This document shows positions 1 to 12,500 of a stretch of DNA of 64,000 nucleotides, in pieces. This DNA is from Mytilus californianus (Eukaryota > Mollusca > Bivalvia > Mytilida > Mytilidae): assembly GCF_021869535.1 (NCBI RefSeq), contig NW_026262668.1, positions 67,353,558 to 67,417,557 on the forward strand. The letters run 5' to 3'. The notes beneath the pieces are model-generated. The model made no database searches. It was given only the letters and a program-made list of their open reading frames with translations, and was not told the origin of the DNA. The stretch's first letter is position 1, and every line of letters starts with the position of its first letter. The translations under genes were made by a program, and so were the position numbers.

Positions 1-287
1 AATGTTTGGAGCCATCTGAACTCTAAACTCTCTATGAAATACACGTAGGACACTTTATCTCTCTTTATCTTTATCTAAAAAAAATAATTGGTCATGCAGT
101 TAGTTGCCTGCCTCACTGCCTCAATTAAAGCTACGTCACAAGAATGATGTGAATGTTGTGTAATCCTGGTATGAAATAAATGAACTGAAAACAAAATATA
201 TGAAACTTAGTTCGAAATAAAAACTTTCACAATTATTTAAATTATGTGTTATCACAAATGAAACCCATATTGGGAATGTTCTTTATT

Positions 288-516
288 TGAAATTTACATT
301 GATGAAAATTTAAGCTGGGAAGAGCACGTTGATCGTATATGTAGGATCTTCATATTAAAAAAAATATCACTTTGTATAAAGGTAAAACTTAAAGAAAACT
401 TGCCTATATATATAATGCACCTCTTATATAATACCCATATTCTACAATATATAGATTATTGTTAATTTGGGGGGAATTAATCCAAAAAAGTTGATGCTAG
501 AATTACAAATTCCCCC
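288..516 (+). pseudogene. Decayed LINE reverse-transcriptase fragment
   Basis: One frame reads IYIDENLSWEEHVDRIC, then KVKLKENLPIY and ILQYIDYC, followed by stops. This is the stretch that lies C-terminal to the catalytic core in many non-LTR reverse transcriptases (pattern 'LGIYID..LSW..HV', later 'P.IDYC...WG'). The in-frame stop after IDYC and another a few codons later show it is dead. No other part of the element is visible nearby. Family membership within LINEs cannot be settled from so short a piece. Confidence 0.6.
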
Positions 517-722
517 TCCAACATCCCCCACTAAAAAATGCAACACGAATAATATATATGCTTATTTTACATTTCCTTTTCATCAAAATTTTCCGTTCCC
601 TTCTTTATTTTTAAGGGTTACAATTTACAAAATGTGTAAAATATCAGAGAAAACGGAATTGTAAATGAATTTGTACAAATGTACCTGATGTTTATCAATA
701 CTGATTACAATATAAAAATAAG

Positions 723-1335
723 AAGATGTGGTATGATTGCCAATGAGACAACTCTCCACAAGACACCAAATGACACAGAAATTAACAACTATAGGTCACC
801 TTACGGCCTTCAACAATGAGTTAAACCCTGCCGCATTGTCAGGTATAAAAGGCCCCCAAATGACAAATGTAAAACAATCAAACGAGAAAACTAACGGCCT
901 GATTTATGTACAAAATAATGAACGAAAAACAAATATGATACACAGCAACAAACGACAACCACTGATTTACAGGCTCCTGACTTGGGACAGGCACATACAT
1001 AATGAGGCGGAATTAAACTAGTTTGAAGGCGCGCCAATCCTCCCCTAACCTGGGACAGTGGTGTAACAGTACACCATAAGAACAAACTATAAAAACGAGT
1101 TGAAAAGGGTTTAACAGATCGATACAAAGCAGAAATACATCTAACAAATAGACAGAGTGGACGTGGCAGGGTATTTATACATCTCCACAACAAAAAGACA
1201 CTTAAGTACAGATCTGAGAGTACTCACAGTTACCGACTGCTAGTTCAAAGCCAATAACATCTAAACAAAATCATGCATCTAAGACTAAAACATCAATCAG
1301 TACACATCCAAATTCTAATGGATTTAGTGTAAAGA
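723..1335 (+). repeat. Interspersed repeat R1, longest copy
   Basis: Starts GAAGATGTGGTATGATTGCC, continues with 'AACTATAGGTCACCTTACGG', 'GGCTCCTGACTTGGGACAGG', and runs on to about 1335. At least eight further complete, partial or inverted copies occur in this window (for example near 6.7, 11.7, 13.6, 25.1, 31.0, 35.5, 39.1 and 45.9 kb). It is recognised as an abundant mussel repeat. Its overlapping reading frames on both strands (737-1021 plus, 891-1193 minus) are by-products of the repeat and not genes. Confidence 0.8.
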
Positions 1336-1357
1336 CGTCATTAATAGTCAGAGATTT

Positions 1358-2390
1358 ATATACGGCACATAATTTGTAGGATTTAATAGACAGTCTTTTA
1401 AACTAATTACCATGTTTTGATATGTAACAATGATGTTCAACACTGAAGTTTGCGAACAGTTTCTACAGTTTCTAATAACGATTTATTTTTACTAACACCA
1501 AACAGTACTTTTTTTCACAAGAAATATTTACGAATATCTAGTTTTATTAAGTTTGATGTTTTATCGAAACGTTAACATTATTACATTTGAGAACAATTCG
1601 GTACAACTTTTCAACTAAATTTATCACTCGATATTATTTCCAATCAAATTTGACATATGTTAATAGAAATAAAAGTCACAGTAAAATGAAATAAATTTAT
1701 TTCATTTGAGGTTTGATAAGACAAAATAAATAAAAATTTACTTAAAGACTGTAGAAAGTAAACAATTATATCAAAGGAACGTCAAAGAGAAGATTGGAAA
1801 GTACGGATAATTTATCGATTTAAAGTACGTGTGATTTGAATAAGAACAGTTCGTTTGTAAGTTCTATGAATCTAATATAATTCAGATTTATGAATTACAT
1901 TGTTTGTTTTGCTGTCTGGACAAATTAATTCGAAATTTTTCCTGAAGACTCAAGTAATAAAAAGTTGTTCTTTATGTCTTATAGCGAAAAATGATTGATA
2001 AAGTATATACCAGATAGCGTCCAGAGAATGATCTGACTGTTACAATTCACATTTCTATACAATATGATATAAATATTAAATGATATATAACTGTTACGAA
2101 ATGGTGTAATAAAATAAGCTACAATATTTGAAATATAGAATTATGATAAATTAGTTTAAAATCGAACGAACTTGAAAGAAAGAAAATGCATTTCCCATAT
2201 GAGTGCAATATCCGAAAAAAAGTTCCTTTTAATAAGAAATAATAATATTACTTGATTCTGAGAAGCACATATTGTACAGACCTGCCGGATTGTATTGGGT
2301 GTTTAACTTTAAAGACATATGGTCTAGATAGGCAAAAAAGAGGTGCACATGAAAAGACTGACTTAACCCAACAAATTATGTGCCGTATAT
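1358..2390. repeat. Segment bounded by a 20-bp inverted match
   Basis: Positions 1358-1377 are the exact reverse complement of 2371-2390 (ATATACGGCACATAATTTGT), with weaker inverted similarity for about 25 further bases inward. Nothing coding is seen between. It could be the ends of a roughly 1-kb non-autonomous element, or two opposed copies of the same dispersed repeat. The second reading is favoured because a diverged direct copy of the right-hand part follows at about 2449-2550. Confidence 0.4.
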
Positions 2391-2699
2391 TTTGTATTGG
2401 TACTAGATAGATCAGGTTTTATAAAGTGAGTTATTATTTTAAGACATATAAAGGTCTAGAAAGACAAAGGGTGCTGTTTGTGTGCACGTAAAACGGGTTT
2501 TATCCCATAACATGATGTGCCTATACCAAGTCAGACTATGTGACCATGTATTATTAGTTGATGTTGTTTTTGAAGGCCTATTATCCCGAAGGAGTGGGTT
2601 GTCTCTATTGTTGGTTAATGTGCTCTGTTGTATTGACAATCCAATACTTTTTTGTCATTCCTGTCAAATGTTTTATGTATTACATATGAAATTCAACCA

Positions 2700-4039
2700 G
2701 ATATAAAATCTCAGAAATAATTTGGAAGAAAATAAAATAAATTGAAATATCATTGAGAGTGTACATAATTGCCATAATATGCTTGACCGATTTATTTGAC
2801 ACTCATACTTTAAAGTTAATTGTCCCCAAAAAGATTCAAATTTGATGTGGTGGGCCTTTTATATTTCTGCATTGGGGTATCTAACTTAACAAATATTAAA
2901 AACTCTTCATAGTATTTATCATCCCGTTGACGTTAATGAATTTAAAGTTTACAGTACTTCAGTCTGAAGTGTTAAGTTCACAAGTGAAAAATTCAAGAAA
3001 AAAACACTTTTCAAAATTTATTATATAATAAAAATAACTTTTTTTATTAAGTATTTGATTTGAAAGGCGTATGTCGATTATTTATAGTAATTGTTATTCA
3101 CGTCATATTATAGAAAACTTATCATTTTCCGTGATCCTTGTAGGTGAAGTGCTACACTTTCTACACGTTTAGGAAACTTCGCAACAACTTTCCGAAGGAT
3201 ATGTAGGCGACTGTTGCAAGGTAAACATTCTGCTTATTATTTTCCAGTGACAGTCCCAAGTTCTTCATCCTGGTAGACCTACCTACCTTGCAGACCCTAC
3301 TTATAGTGTTAATTGTTAATTTGTTGTCCTTTTGAACATGTAAGAAATATTTGCCATCGTTAAGCAAGCAAACAATCTATCAACCGATTGAAATACTTAC
3401 AAATCTAAGAAAACATAATTATTGTACATTTTGCCACCAATTGCAGCTTTAACCTACATGTATACATATTTTTAGAGGAAAAGATCTTTGCAAATGAGGT
3501 TATATAGAAGGTGCACTCTTAATATATGCACCTCCCTATACCGGTGTATCGATATACAACGGACTGCAAGATATCAAAATTAATGTGATGTTATACCGTG
3601 AAGTTCGCATTAAAAAATATCGGCAGTGGTCAGGAAACCAAACTTGATAGTATTAATGATAAAATTTTCAAAAGGTACATTTAATCAACACAAAACAAAA
3701 CATTAAAAATGACGCAAAACCAGCGTACAAAACAAAACAAAACTTTACACAGAGAGGATAAACTTAAAGTCACACAATTTTTACATGTTTTTGTCAATTG
3801 AAAAATTTATATGTTTTGCGCCTTGAATTTGAATATATTTTTTTTCATAAATTTGAAATCACATATTCATAAGACTATTGTATGTCAGATATCAATATTT
3901 TCATTGTCTTACATGTTTGCTTTAATAGAACTTAAAATTAAGATTTTATCGGAAAGTGTATACTATATCAGTATGTAGTTATCAACGGCAAAAACTTTTT
4001 TTATCGGCGACCTTCTCAATTTACTATTACATGTAACGA
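2700..4039. other. Non-coding, AT-rich, nothing recognised
   Basis: No splice-supported exon, RNA gene or clear repeat was found. A minus-strand open frame at 3161-3367 has no recognisable motif and no supporting splice structure. Confidence 0.5.
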
Positions 4040-4400
4040 CAAAATCGTTTTTGTACGTCATTGTCAAATTTACTATCTACTACAACATCATTTTGTTGGT
4101 GTCTTTGTTAGATTTATTTAGTCAGTTGTGTTATACTTCTGTGATGTATGTTTACATAATTTTGGCTGCTGGATCCCAATTATTGTCACATTACCCTATT
4201 ATGTCTGTTTGGGTTGATCAGCCGATTTTGTCAATATAACGGAACTTCATGTGGAAAACAACTGTCGTATAAGTGAGAGGTTTAGCTATAAAACTAGGTT
4301 TAATCCACCATTTTCTTCGGAAAATGTCTGTACCAAGTCAGGAATATGGCAGCTGGTTTTCACTTGTTCCGTTGATTGATTTTGCTGTTTAATTTTTACA
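4040..4400 (+). repeat. Interspersed bivalve repeat copy
   Basis: Contains 'GAGGTTTAGCTATAAAACTA' then 'TAATCCACCATTTTCTTCGG' and 'TGTACCAAGTCAGGAATATG', a string recognised as a frequent mussel retroelement tail. The open frame at 4051-4239 falls inside it and is not called as a gene. Confidence 0.55.
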
Positions 4401-6384
4401 GTTTTTATTGACTTCCCTTTTTTGAATTTGCCTTGGAGTTCGGTATTTTTGTTTTACTGTTTTTCATAGTTTTAATGCAAAACTGCAAAAACTGCCAACA
4501 TATCTTCATTTGAGAGTTTGTCTTTAATCTTAATCTTAAGGCCTCTTTAAAAAGAGAGAGAGGATACCTAGGGGCAATCAAAAAATCACAAGTCGAAGAA
4601 AACAAACTTATAAACAGCAAAGGAATCTTAAAGTGTTGGTTGCCATTTTTACTAAATAATGGTAGACTTTATCAAAATGACTATAAACAATAAATACAGG
4701 AATGGGAAATTTTGTCCGCCTTTAATGACTGCATAATTATTAAATTATAAGATTAAAAAGTGTTGATGACTTTTATATATTCATATGAAGTTTGTGAAAG
4801 AGTAAATTTTGATATTCTTAATCATTACATGACACCTCTTTTGACTATAACGTAATTTTGATATCAAATTCAATCTTCGTCTCAAAAACTTCGGAATTAA
4901 AAACAATGCTGACCGATTGTGTTCTTTTGTTTACGTAAAATTTTTAAAATTATTCTTTTATGACCCACTAATGAAACACGTTTTTCAATGAATATCCAAT
5001 TTATACCTCTTCCTCTATGTGCCACACCTTTTTTTCACAAATCAAAACTATTTACAATTTTTTTTAAAGCCACAACCATTTTAAATTATAGAAAACATTT
5101 GCACTTTAACGTTTAAATGTTAAATATGATGCATTTCATTTAATAAATTAACTTGTATTTAAACTACTTTTTAATTACAATTGTGCAAAAATGATCTACT
5201 TGAACATTCATTTACAACTGTTGAAACACAAAACCTAGCTGTTTTATGTAATGGATTTAATGTTATGTTATGTAGGGAACAAACATCAACATCAATCACA
5301 AGTTAAAGAAATTATGAAAAAAGTAAACAATTAAGTACTAGTATACAATCATAAATCGTCCCTTACCAGAATGCATGTGGATATACAGAAATATGTACTG
5401 ATTTATATTAGAGAATTTTTGAACAACATATTAACGAAATGTTAACTTCGTTACGATTATATAGCGGAATGTTACATAATGGAAGCGTTCGCATCTTTTC
5501 GTGAAATTGTTTTAAATTGATAAAGAAACTGTGCATGATACGTATCTACTATGTGCAAACTGAATGCTTCATGTTGCTATAAATATGTCACTAGATTTGA
5601 TAAGTTCGAAGTTGACGTATCGCAAAAATACGGTGTAAAATAGAACATATATAACGTGAGATATTTGGCGGGGACTGAAATATGCACAATTTTGTGAAAA
5701 ATATCCATATATCCCATATCAAAGTTAAATGTTCTCATAAAATTATATTCTGTAAAATATAATGAGCAATCAAACACGATTTATGTGTCCAATCATAGAA
5801 AAGGTGAAGTCAATTTACCTTCAGAAATCTTCAAGTAAATTATTAAAATCGTGTATTGACAAGAAAATGGCTGTCCACACTATCTGTCAAGTTGTGAATG
5901 TTTCTGTGTACACAGTTATTTGTGGGCTGTCTTAAAAATTGTTTAGTGTTTTGAATACAGGTGTGGTTTTTACCTAAGATGCTTTCTTTCATCAACTTAT
6001 ATATTCAGTATAATGTCAATCATACAGTACAAAGTGAATCCCAATATGGATTGAATATTACCTGCTGCTCGCTTTATTTTGCATAGTAAAACTGTTTTTC
6101 TTATTAACTGAACTTAGTACAATGAGCGAATGGTTATGCTTCATCTGTGGATTTGAACTAGGTTAAAGCATAAATACATACATTAGCTCTGTTGACATTT
6201 GTAAGCTGTCGCTAGGCTACTGTTTGTTGTGTTTATTTGTTTTAACAACGCTTTTGCGTTCTGGGAAAAGTCGAAGGAGCATCCGCTTAGTATAAAGTAT
6301 ATTTCGAAATTTTTTTCTTTTGAGGAAAAGTTTAGGTAACCGAGAAACATTTACTGCAAGGTTTGATATAAAACTAATTGAAAG
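4401..6384. other. Non-coding region upstream of claudin-like gene A
   Basis: AT-rich with no recognised gene or repeat. It must contain the promoter and any 5' untranslated exon of gene A, but no convincing TATA box or transcription start could be picked out. Confidence 0.5.
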
Positions 6385-6595
6385 ATGGAGATAGCTGGAA
6401 TACATATGCTTACTTTTGTAGGCTTCATATTAACTATTGTTGCGTTAGTGATCGATTTAATTGGTTTTGCTGCTCCTTATTGGTGGTATATTGAATCACT
6501 AAATACAAAACGGTATGCCGGACTCTGGAAACTATGTTTTGATAGCGGATCGTCTACAACATGTGGAGACTTTGTAGACTCAGACAACTTACAAT
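6385..6595 (+). CDS. Gene A exon 1 (helix 1, first extracellular loop)
   Basis: 211 nt from ATG to donor AAT|GTAAGT, ending in phase 1 after residue 70. It encodes helix 1 and the W-GLW-C-C loop. Open frame past the donor (to 6648) is intron read-through. Confidence 0.9.
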
Positions 6596-9500
6596 GTAAG
6601 TATATATTTTTTGCCTTGTATCGATCTGATGATTCAAATCCGTTTTAGCTGATTTTTATACTTTGTTCTTATGTTGTGCTGTTACACCACAGTCCAGGTT
6701 AGGGGACGTGTTCGGCATCCACAAACATGTTTAATTGCGCCACATTCTGTATGTGCCTAAACTTCGCTGGTTGTCGTTCGTTGCTGTATATCATATTTGT
6801 TTTTTGTTTGTTTGTTTTGGATTTTGTTTACATAAATCAGGTTGTTGGTTTTCTCGTTTGCATTGTTTTACATTTCGTCATGTCGGGGGCCTTTTATAGC
6901 TAGCTATGCGGTTTTGGTTTTGTTCCTTGTTGAAGGCCGTACGGTGTCCTATAGTTGCTTGCATCTACCTCATTTGGGTTCATGTGGATAGAACTTGTCT
7001 CGTTGACAATCAAACAATATTTACTTATTTTGTAATAACATGCATGTAATAAGATTCAGCATATAATTTTTTCAACAAAGCTAACGCAAATTCTGCCCGC
7101 TCCTATTTTTCTTTTAAACTGCGTGCACCCTTTTTTTTTTATCTACAATGTAAGTCTGGATATAAACTGTAACTATATAACGAACGCTTATGAATGACCA
7201 TGTAGATTCTTTAATATTTAATTATTCCTTATTCATCATATATTTCTACAGATGTACGACATACTTCTATCAATGTGTAATGTCACGTTTGACTTTTTTT
7301 TTTGCTTTCAGTGTGCTTTAATTTATTGATTATTTGATGATTGCTAAAGAAGTGTACTTTAGAAAATACGACAAATGTATAGTAATGAGTGGGTTTTACT
7401 ATAAAGAGTGATGTTTTATGTACTGCACATTGTTCAATAAAGATAAGTTTTAACATGTATCTCATATCAAATTTTTTTAAAAACATGCTGATAGATAATG
7501 AATGTTAGTAATTTCTTTGTTCACGTTCTATTCGGAGCTCCGTATTAAGGCCACAATGAACACACTTACACGAGTCTTTAGAGATCCTAAATTTTGCGTT
7601 ATTCCGTAGATAGATGTATGTGTTTATTTCAGTTTGCGTAATTATACTATAAATTTAGTTTGAATCATTATGATATGGTATAAGTGTCTGGTCTAAAATT
7701 AATACCATAGCGACACAAATAAGATATGATAATTTTATCAGAAGTAAATTTTGATACGCCCCCGATTTCCCTTTTAAAGTGTTGATTTAATGTGCATTGT
7801 GAATGATATCAAAACCATGAATTGCATGAGATTACATCTAATATTTCATGAAACATATTTAATGGGTTAATTAAAACTCTCGAGAGTTCATCCAATTATT
7901 TTAAAAATCATAAATCGCATACAGCATTTATATAGCCTTATTATTTTTTGTGTATCTTTTTTTTTAAGCAACACACTTTTATATTTTCTGAAAATCAAAT
8001 AACGCAATAACTTATTTTCTGGAAATGCACTTGTATATATAATCGCGCTACCATGACCTAGCTCATGCATGGTTGATTTTTCACCTGAGTGGTTTAAACA
8101 AATCATATGACCATCTTAGGTGTTGGTTTTCAAGCAGGGTAAATTCTCGGTACGTTTACAAAGAAATTATTATGATTGGCTCGGAGATTTCATCAAATAT
8201 CAGCCTTTAGTATAAAGTATTTAATGCAATTACTTGTCAACGACTACTATTTTCAATATATAAAAAAGAAGATGTGGTATGATTGCCAATTATATGATTA
8301 TACCCATTTGGCACAAGCAACAGTAAAATTATTCGAAAGGTTAATATGTGCACTTTAAAGAATTGAATCCATAAACCGTCGACAGGCGAAAATTATTCGT
8401 ATATTTTTGTTTAAAGAAACTTAATTTGATGGTTGACGAACATATCGAGACATCAATGAAGTATTTTCATTTTCTAGGTATCGATTTATTCGCAATGCAT
8501 ACTAATTAGATTTATACAATAACGTAAGATACGTATCTCTTGGTTTGTTGCCGTTTAAAAAAAAACCCAGACGTTTGATGATATATATAATGCCAGTCAC
8601 GCGACAAGTGTTTGAAATAATACCTAAATTCCGTTATTGACATGCATTAGAGGTGTCAGATCACCAATTAAAAATCCCTATCTATTCAACCAAATTTTGC
8701 AATTTTCACAGCTTTCTAAATATTTTACCTTAAGTTTATTTTCATAGAAACCAGGTATATCATGAATTGTACATGCATCACCTTTCTACATGCCAATTTT
8801 CAAAACATGTTTAAAGTCTTATAACAAAGAACTCCCTTTCGGAAGCTGGGCTATTCAATACTGTAGTTAAAAGATACTGTAACTCAGGACAAAAAAAAAA
8901 TGTTACGTTTGTGGGACCCCTTTCTTGTATATCTGACACATTTCATTGGTAATCTTAAGAACACTGGAATTTGAATTAAAACTATGACTCCCAGGAGTTT
9001 GAATCGATCACCGTGACACACGTTTTTATCAAATAAATAAAATATGCTTTTCATCAGACCCAATGAAATAATATATTGTAAGTACCTTCTAAAGAATATG
9101 GTTTGTGTTCAATTTCTTCCATCTGTTCTTAAATAGAATTTTATCAAATGACCACATTATTTGGCGCCATGAAGTCATTGGACTTTTTTCAGGACCAAGG
9201 TAGTAAATCTAGGTAACACTCTTCTAATGAACTTTATCATCGGAATGTTTTTTTTTTGTTTCATTTAATCTGAAAATTAAAGAAAAGCAAATTGTAATTT
9301 TCATAGGATTCAATGTTAACTTTAAATTCCGTTGGATGTCACATTGAATTTTGTATCGACATCAAATATTTTAATTGGCGCAAATGAAAATAATTGCTGG
9401 GTTTCGAAGATGCAAAACGCTAGAGATTACATCAAATTTCCAAATAATCATATTGACCCTTTGACAATATAAAATGCATACAACATTGTTTATATTTGCA

Positions 9501-12500
9501 GATGAAATCGACATACTTATTTATACATGCACTATTATTGAAAAAGAAAATAAATATCTCATTTAAAAAAACAACACATTTATCTATCTTACAGTCTTCA
9601 TGTGCTTCTGATTTATTAGTGGTTTATACAAACCAAATATGACCATCGAAGGCGTTTTAAGTTTTCCATAAAGAGTTGATCCTCGAAATTCGACATCTAT
9701 AGTTGCATTTAAAGAAATGTCAAGGTGAACGGTTTTACGCAATTAATTTTGACGTGATACTTAAAAAACCACTATAATTTAACTTTTTTTGCACGGTAAC
9801 AGAAATAAAATCAACATATTGATAAAAAGTCCCCTGGCGATAAGTCATCGTATATGTATGTTCATAGAAACGTATCAATCAGATTATGGTTGAGATACAA
9901 TGAACTGCAAAGAATATTCAATCATATGTATTGATCTTTCAATTTGATCTCTTACTTTTGAAAGTAAATGTAATTTCTGATACCAATGTGAATACAAGCG
10001 ATACATTTGAAAAATTACTTGCTATTTTAATGAATTTTGATAAAAAAAAAATACTAATAGAACCAATATCCCCTGAATTGATTTCCAAAATAGCACCATT
10101 TAAAATACCGTCAATCTCACAGTATCACAGATGCATATGTGTACTTATGTAATGCACTTATTATGTCCTATATCTGAACATGTAACCCAATAATATATCC
10201 AAATATAATAAATGAATAAGAAAATACGCCTACAATTAAAGTTATTATTCCTTTTAAAAATACATGCTAATTCATTTTGGCTTTTCTTCTAAGAAAATAT
10301 TAACAAAGCCATGTACGATTTGCAATATAATATCAATATGCGGCAAAATAACACACTTATATATATTTGTCTGCAAAGTTGCTAACAATCTTAAAATATT
10401 ATAAGACACTTTTTAGAAACCTCTGCTGATGAACTGGTAGTCACTAATGGTCCCACCAGCTCAGTTAAGTAGCCAGTTTTCGGTACTGTCATGACAATAC
10501 GAATATTGTGTGATTAAAACTTGCTGCTATAAAATTTTGAAAATAATTTTAGATTAAGGAGTGTATCTCCCTGATGCAAAGCTCTGATTCCTTGTCCTGA
10601 TTTGGCTTTACAATTACGTTTTTTCTATGTTTGTTCATCCACCTGTCCTGAGTCTTCGACGTTTGTATTAGGTTTTGTATTTTCAATATTTTGGCCTCTA
10701 GCATCACTGAAGATACTACGTTAGTTGTCGAATTGCGCATATGGTACAGTAAAATTGATAGTGTTAATGTTATCTTAATATTATAATAATTCTACTAGGT
10801 TTTAACAACTTTTGATTTTGGCACTTTGATTAAACTGAGACTACCGTAACACATGTATTATAGTAATCTCAGATTTAAACAAAACATCATTATCATATTT
10901 ATACCACCATTATAAAGTCAAAAAGTCACTTTATATGATCATATTATATAGATTTGAAGTTATAAAATTGAAACTAAGTAAATATATCTTCATATCACAA
11001 GAGTGGTCTGATATTATACCTCTTTTATATATGTATACCACCTTTCGAAACCCACTTTGTATGTAAATTTTATAAAGCTGTCATGTTGTAAAACTATAAA
11101 CCCTGTAGATATATCTCCATATCAATAGGGTGATCTGGTTGCGTTAAAGCTTTACCAAAGTTTCCATTTGTAGGGCGAGTCATATTCCTTTTCATCTAAC
11201 AATTGTCAGAACTTGAACAAAAAAGTAAAGTGCCGCGTATTTAGCCTAGGAAACTAGTATTAAAACCAAGATACGGCGATCAAATTAAATATGTTTACTT
11301 CTTTCAGTTTTTTACGAGTTCTTGCAACGGCACACAAGTAAAAACAAAGTGGGTTCAGCTAAAACATGTACTACATTTCCGAAAAAAGTTTTATTGTGAG
11401 GCAGTCTCGGTAACAAGAAGATTTTTTTTTTAAAAAATAATTTGATGTTCTAAATTTCTGTTTGCCCCTCACACTAAAATTTGTTCTTCATATTCTCAGC
11501 ATATTTTCAATCCTTCTTAGAATTTCGGAACCTTATTTATTTAATCATATTAAGTAAATGCACCCACTTCTAAAGTACACAATACTTTGTACCCGTATGA
11601 CCAATCTCTCTCGGATTTTTTGGTGTGGATTTGTTATATAAAACCAAATGTAGATATATTAGCTTGATTTACAGTATTCATCTACTGTAACAAATCGATC
11701 ATTACGTGATGATTATCAAAACAAAAATTAGATGCGGTATGATTGCCCATGAGACAACTCTCCACCAAAGACCAAATGACGTACAAGGTAGCAACTATAG
11801 GTCACCGTACGGCCTTCAACAGTTAGAAAAACCTATACAAAGTTAACATGCATTCAATACAGTTTAATATCGACATGAAATTCGCATAGCTGAGCACAAA
11901 ATGTAGCGACCCATAGCTACCAATTGAATGTTGTATAATTTTGATTATTTATTGTAACGGCTTTATTTCTCGTAGATATTTAATTTCGATTTTATGATGA
12001 GATAGGTAATTTCGTTCAGGAGATAAGCAGAACAAGAAAAACATTTAGTTTTTATTATTCGTATATGTTCTCAACATAATTTTATGTGATTCATTTTTCT
12101 CAGTCCTTTTGAGATAAGTAGGGGAGAGTTGAGTACTAAAAATATATTAACTCCGCAACGTATTTGTGTATATGAACTAAGTCGAGACGTTTCAATGCTT
12201 GTCCATCCATATCTCAAGTGATTTGTACAGTCATAAAGTTTGCGTTAATGACAGATTTTTGATGGCCTCTGTTGAATTCTTTCACAGCCTGTCTGAATTG
12301 AAGAGGCTTAGAAGTTAGAATATGGTCGGACCATTTGTCTCCCGTTTAAGACAGGATGTTGACTTCTTGATGCCATATTTAGAGTTGTTTGTATTGTTTT
12401 GTTGCTGTTCCATTGATTTATACCTAACCCCCTAATGATGAATTCTCAAAAATTCTGAATTAAATAAAAAAACATAATTCAAAAGAATGAAATAATCTCC

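Noticed and set aside
891-1193. 100-codon minus-strand open frame
   Set aside because: Lies wholly inside the R1 repeat, and overlaps another frame on the plus strand; no domain.
3161-3367. 68-codon minus frame with a leucine- and lysine-rich product
   Set aside because: No motif, signal, paired splice sites or repeat match; typical of chance frames in AT-rich DNA.
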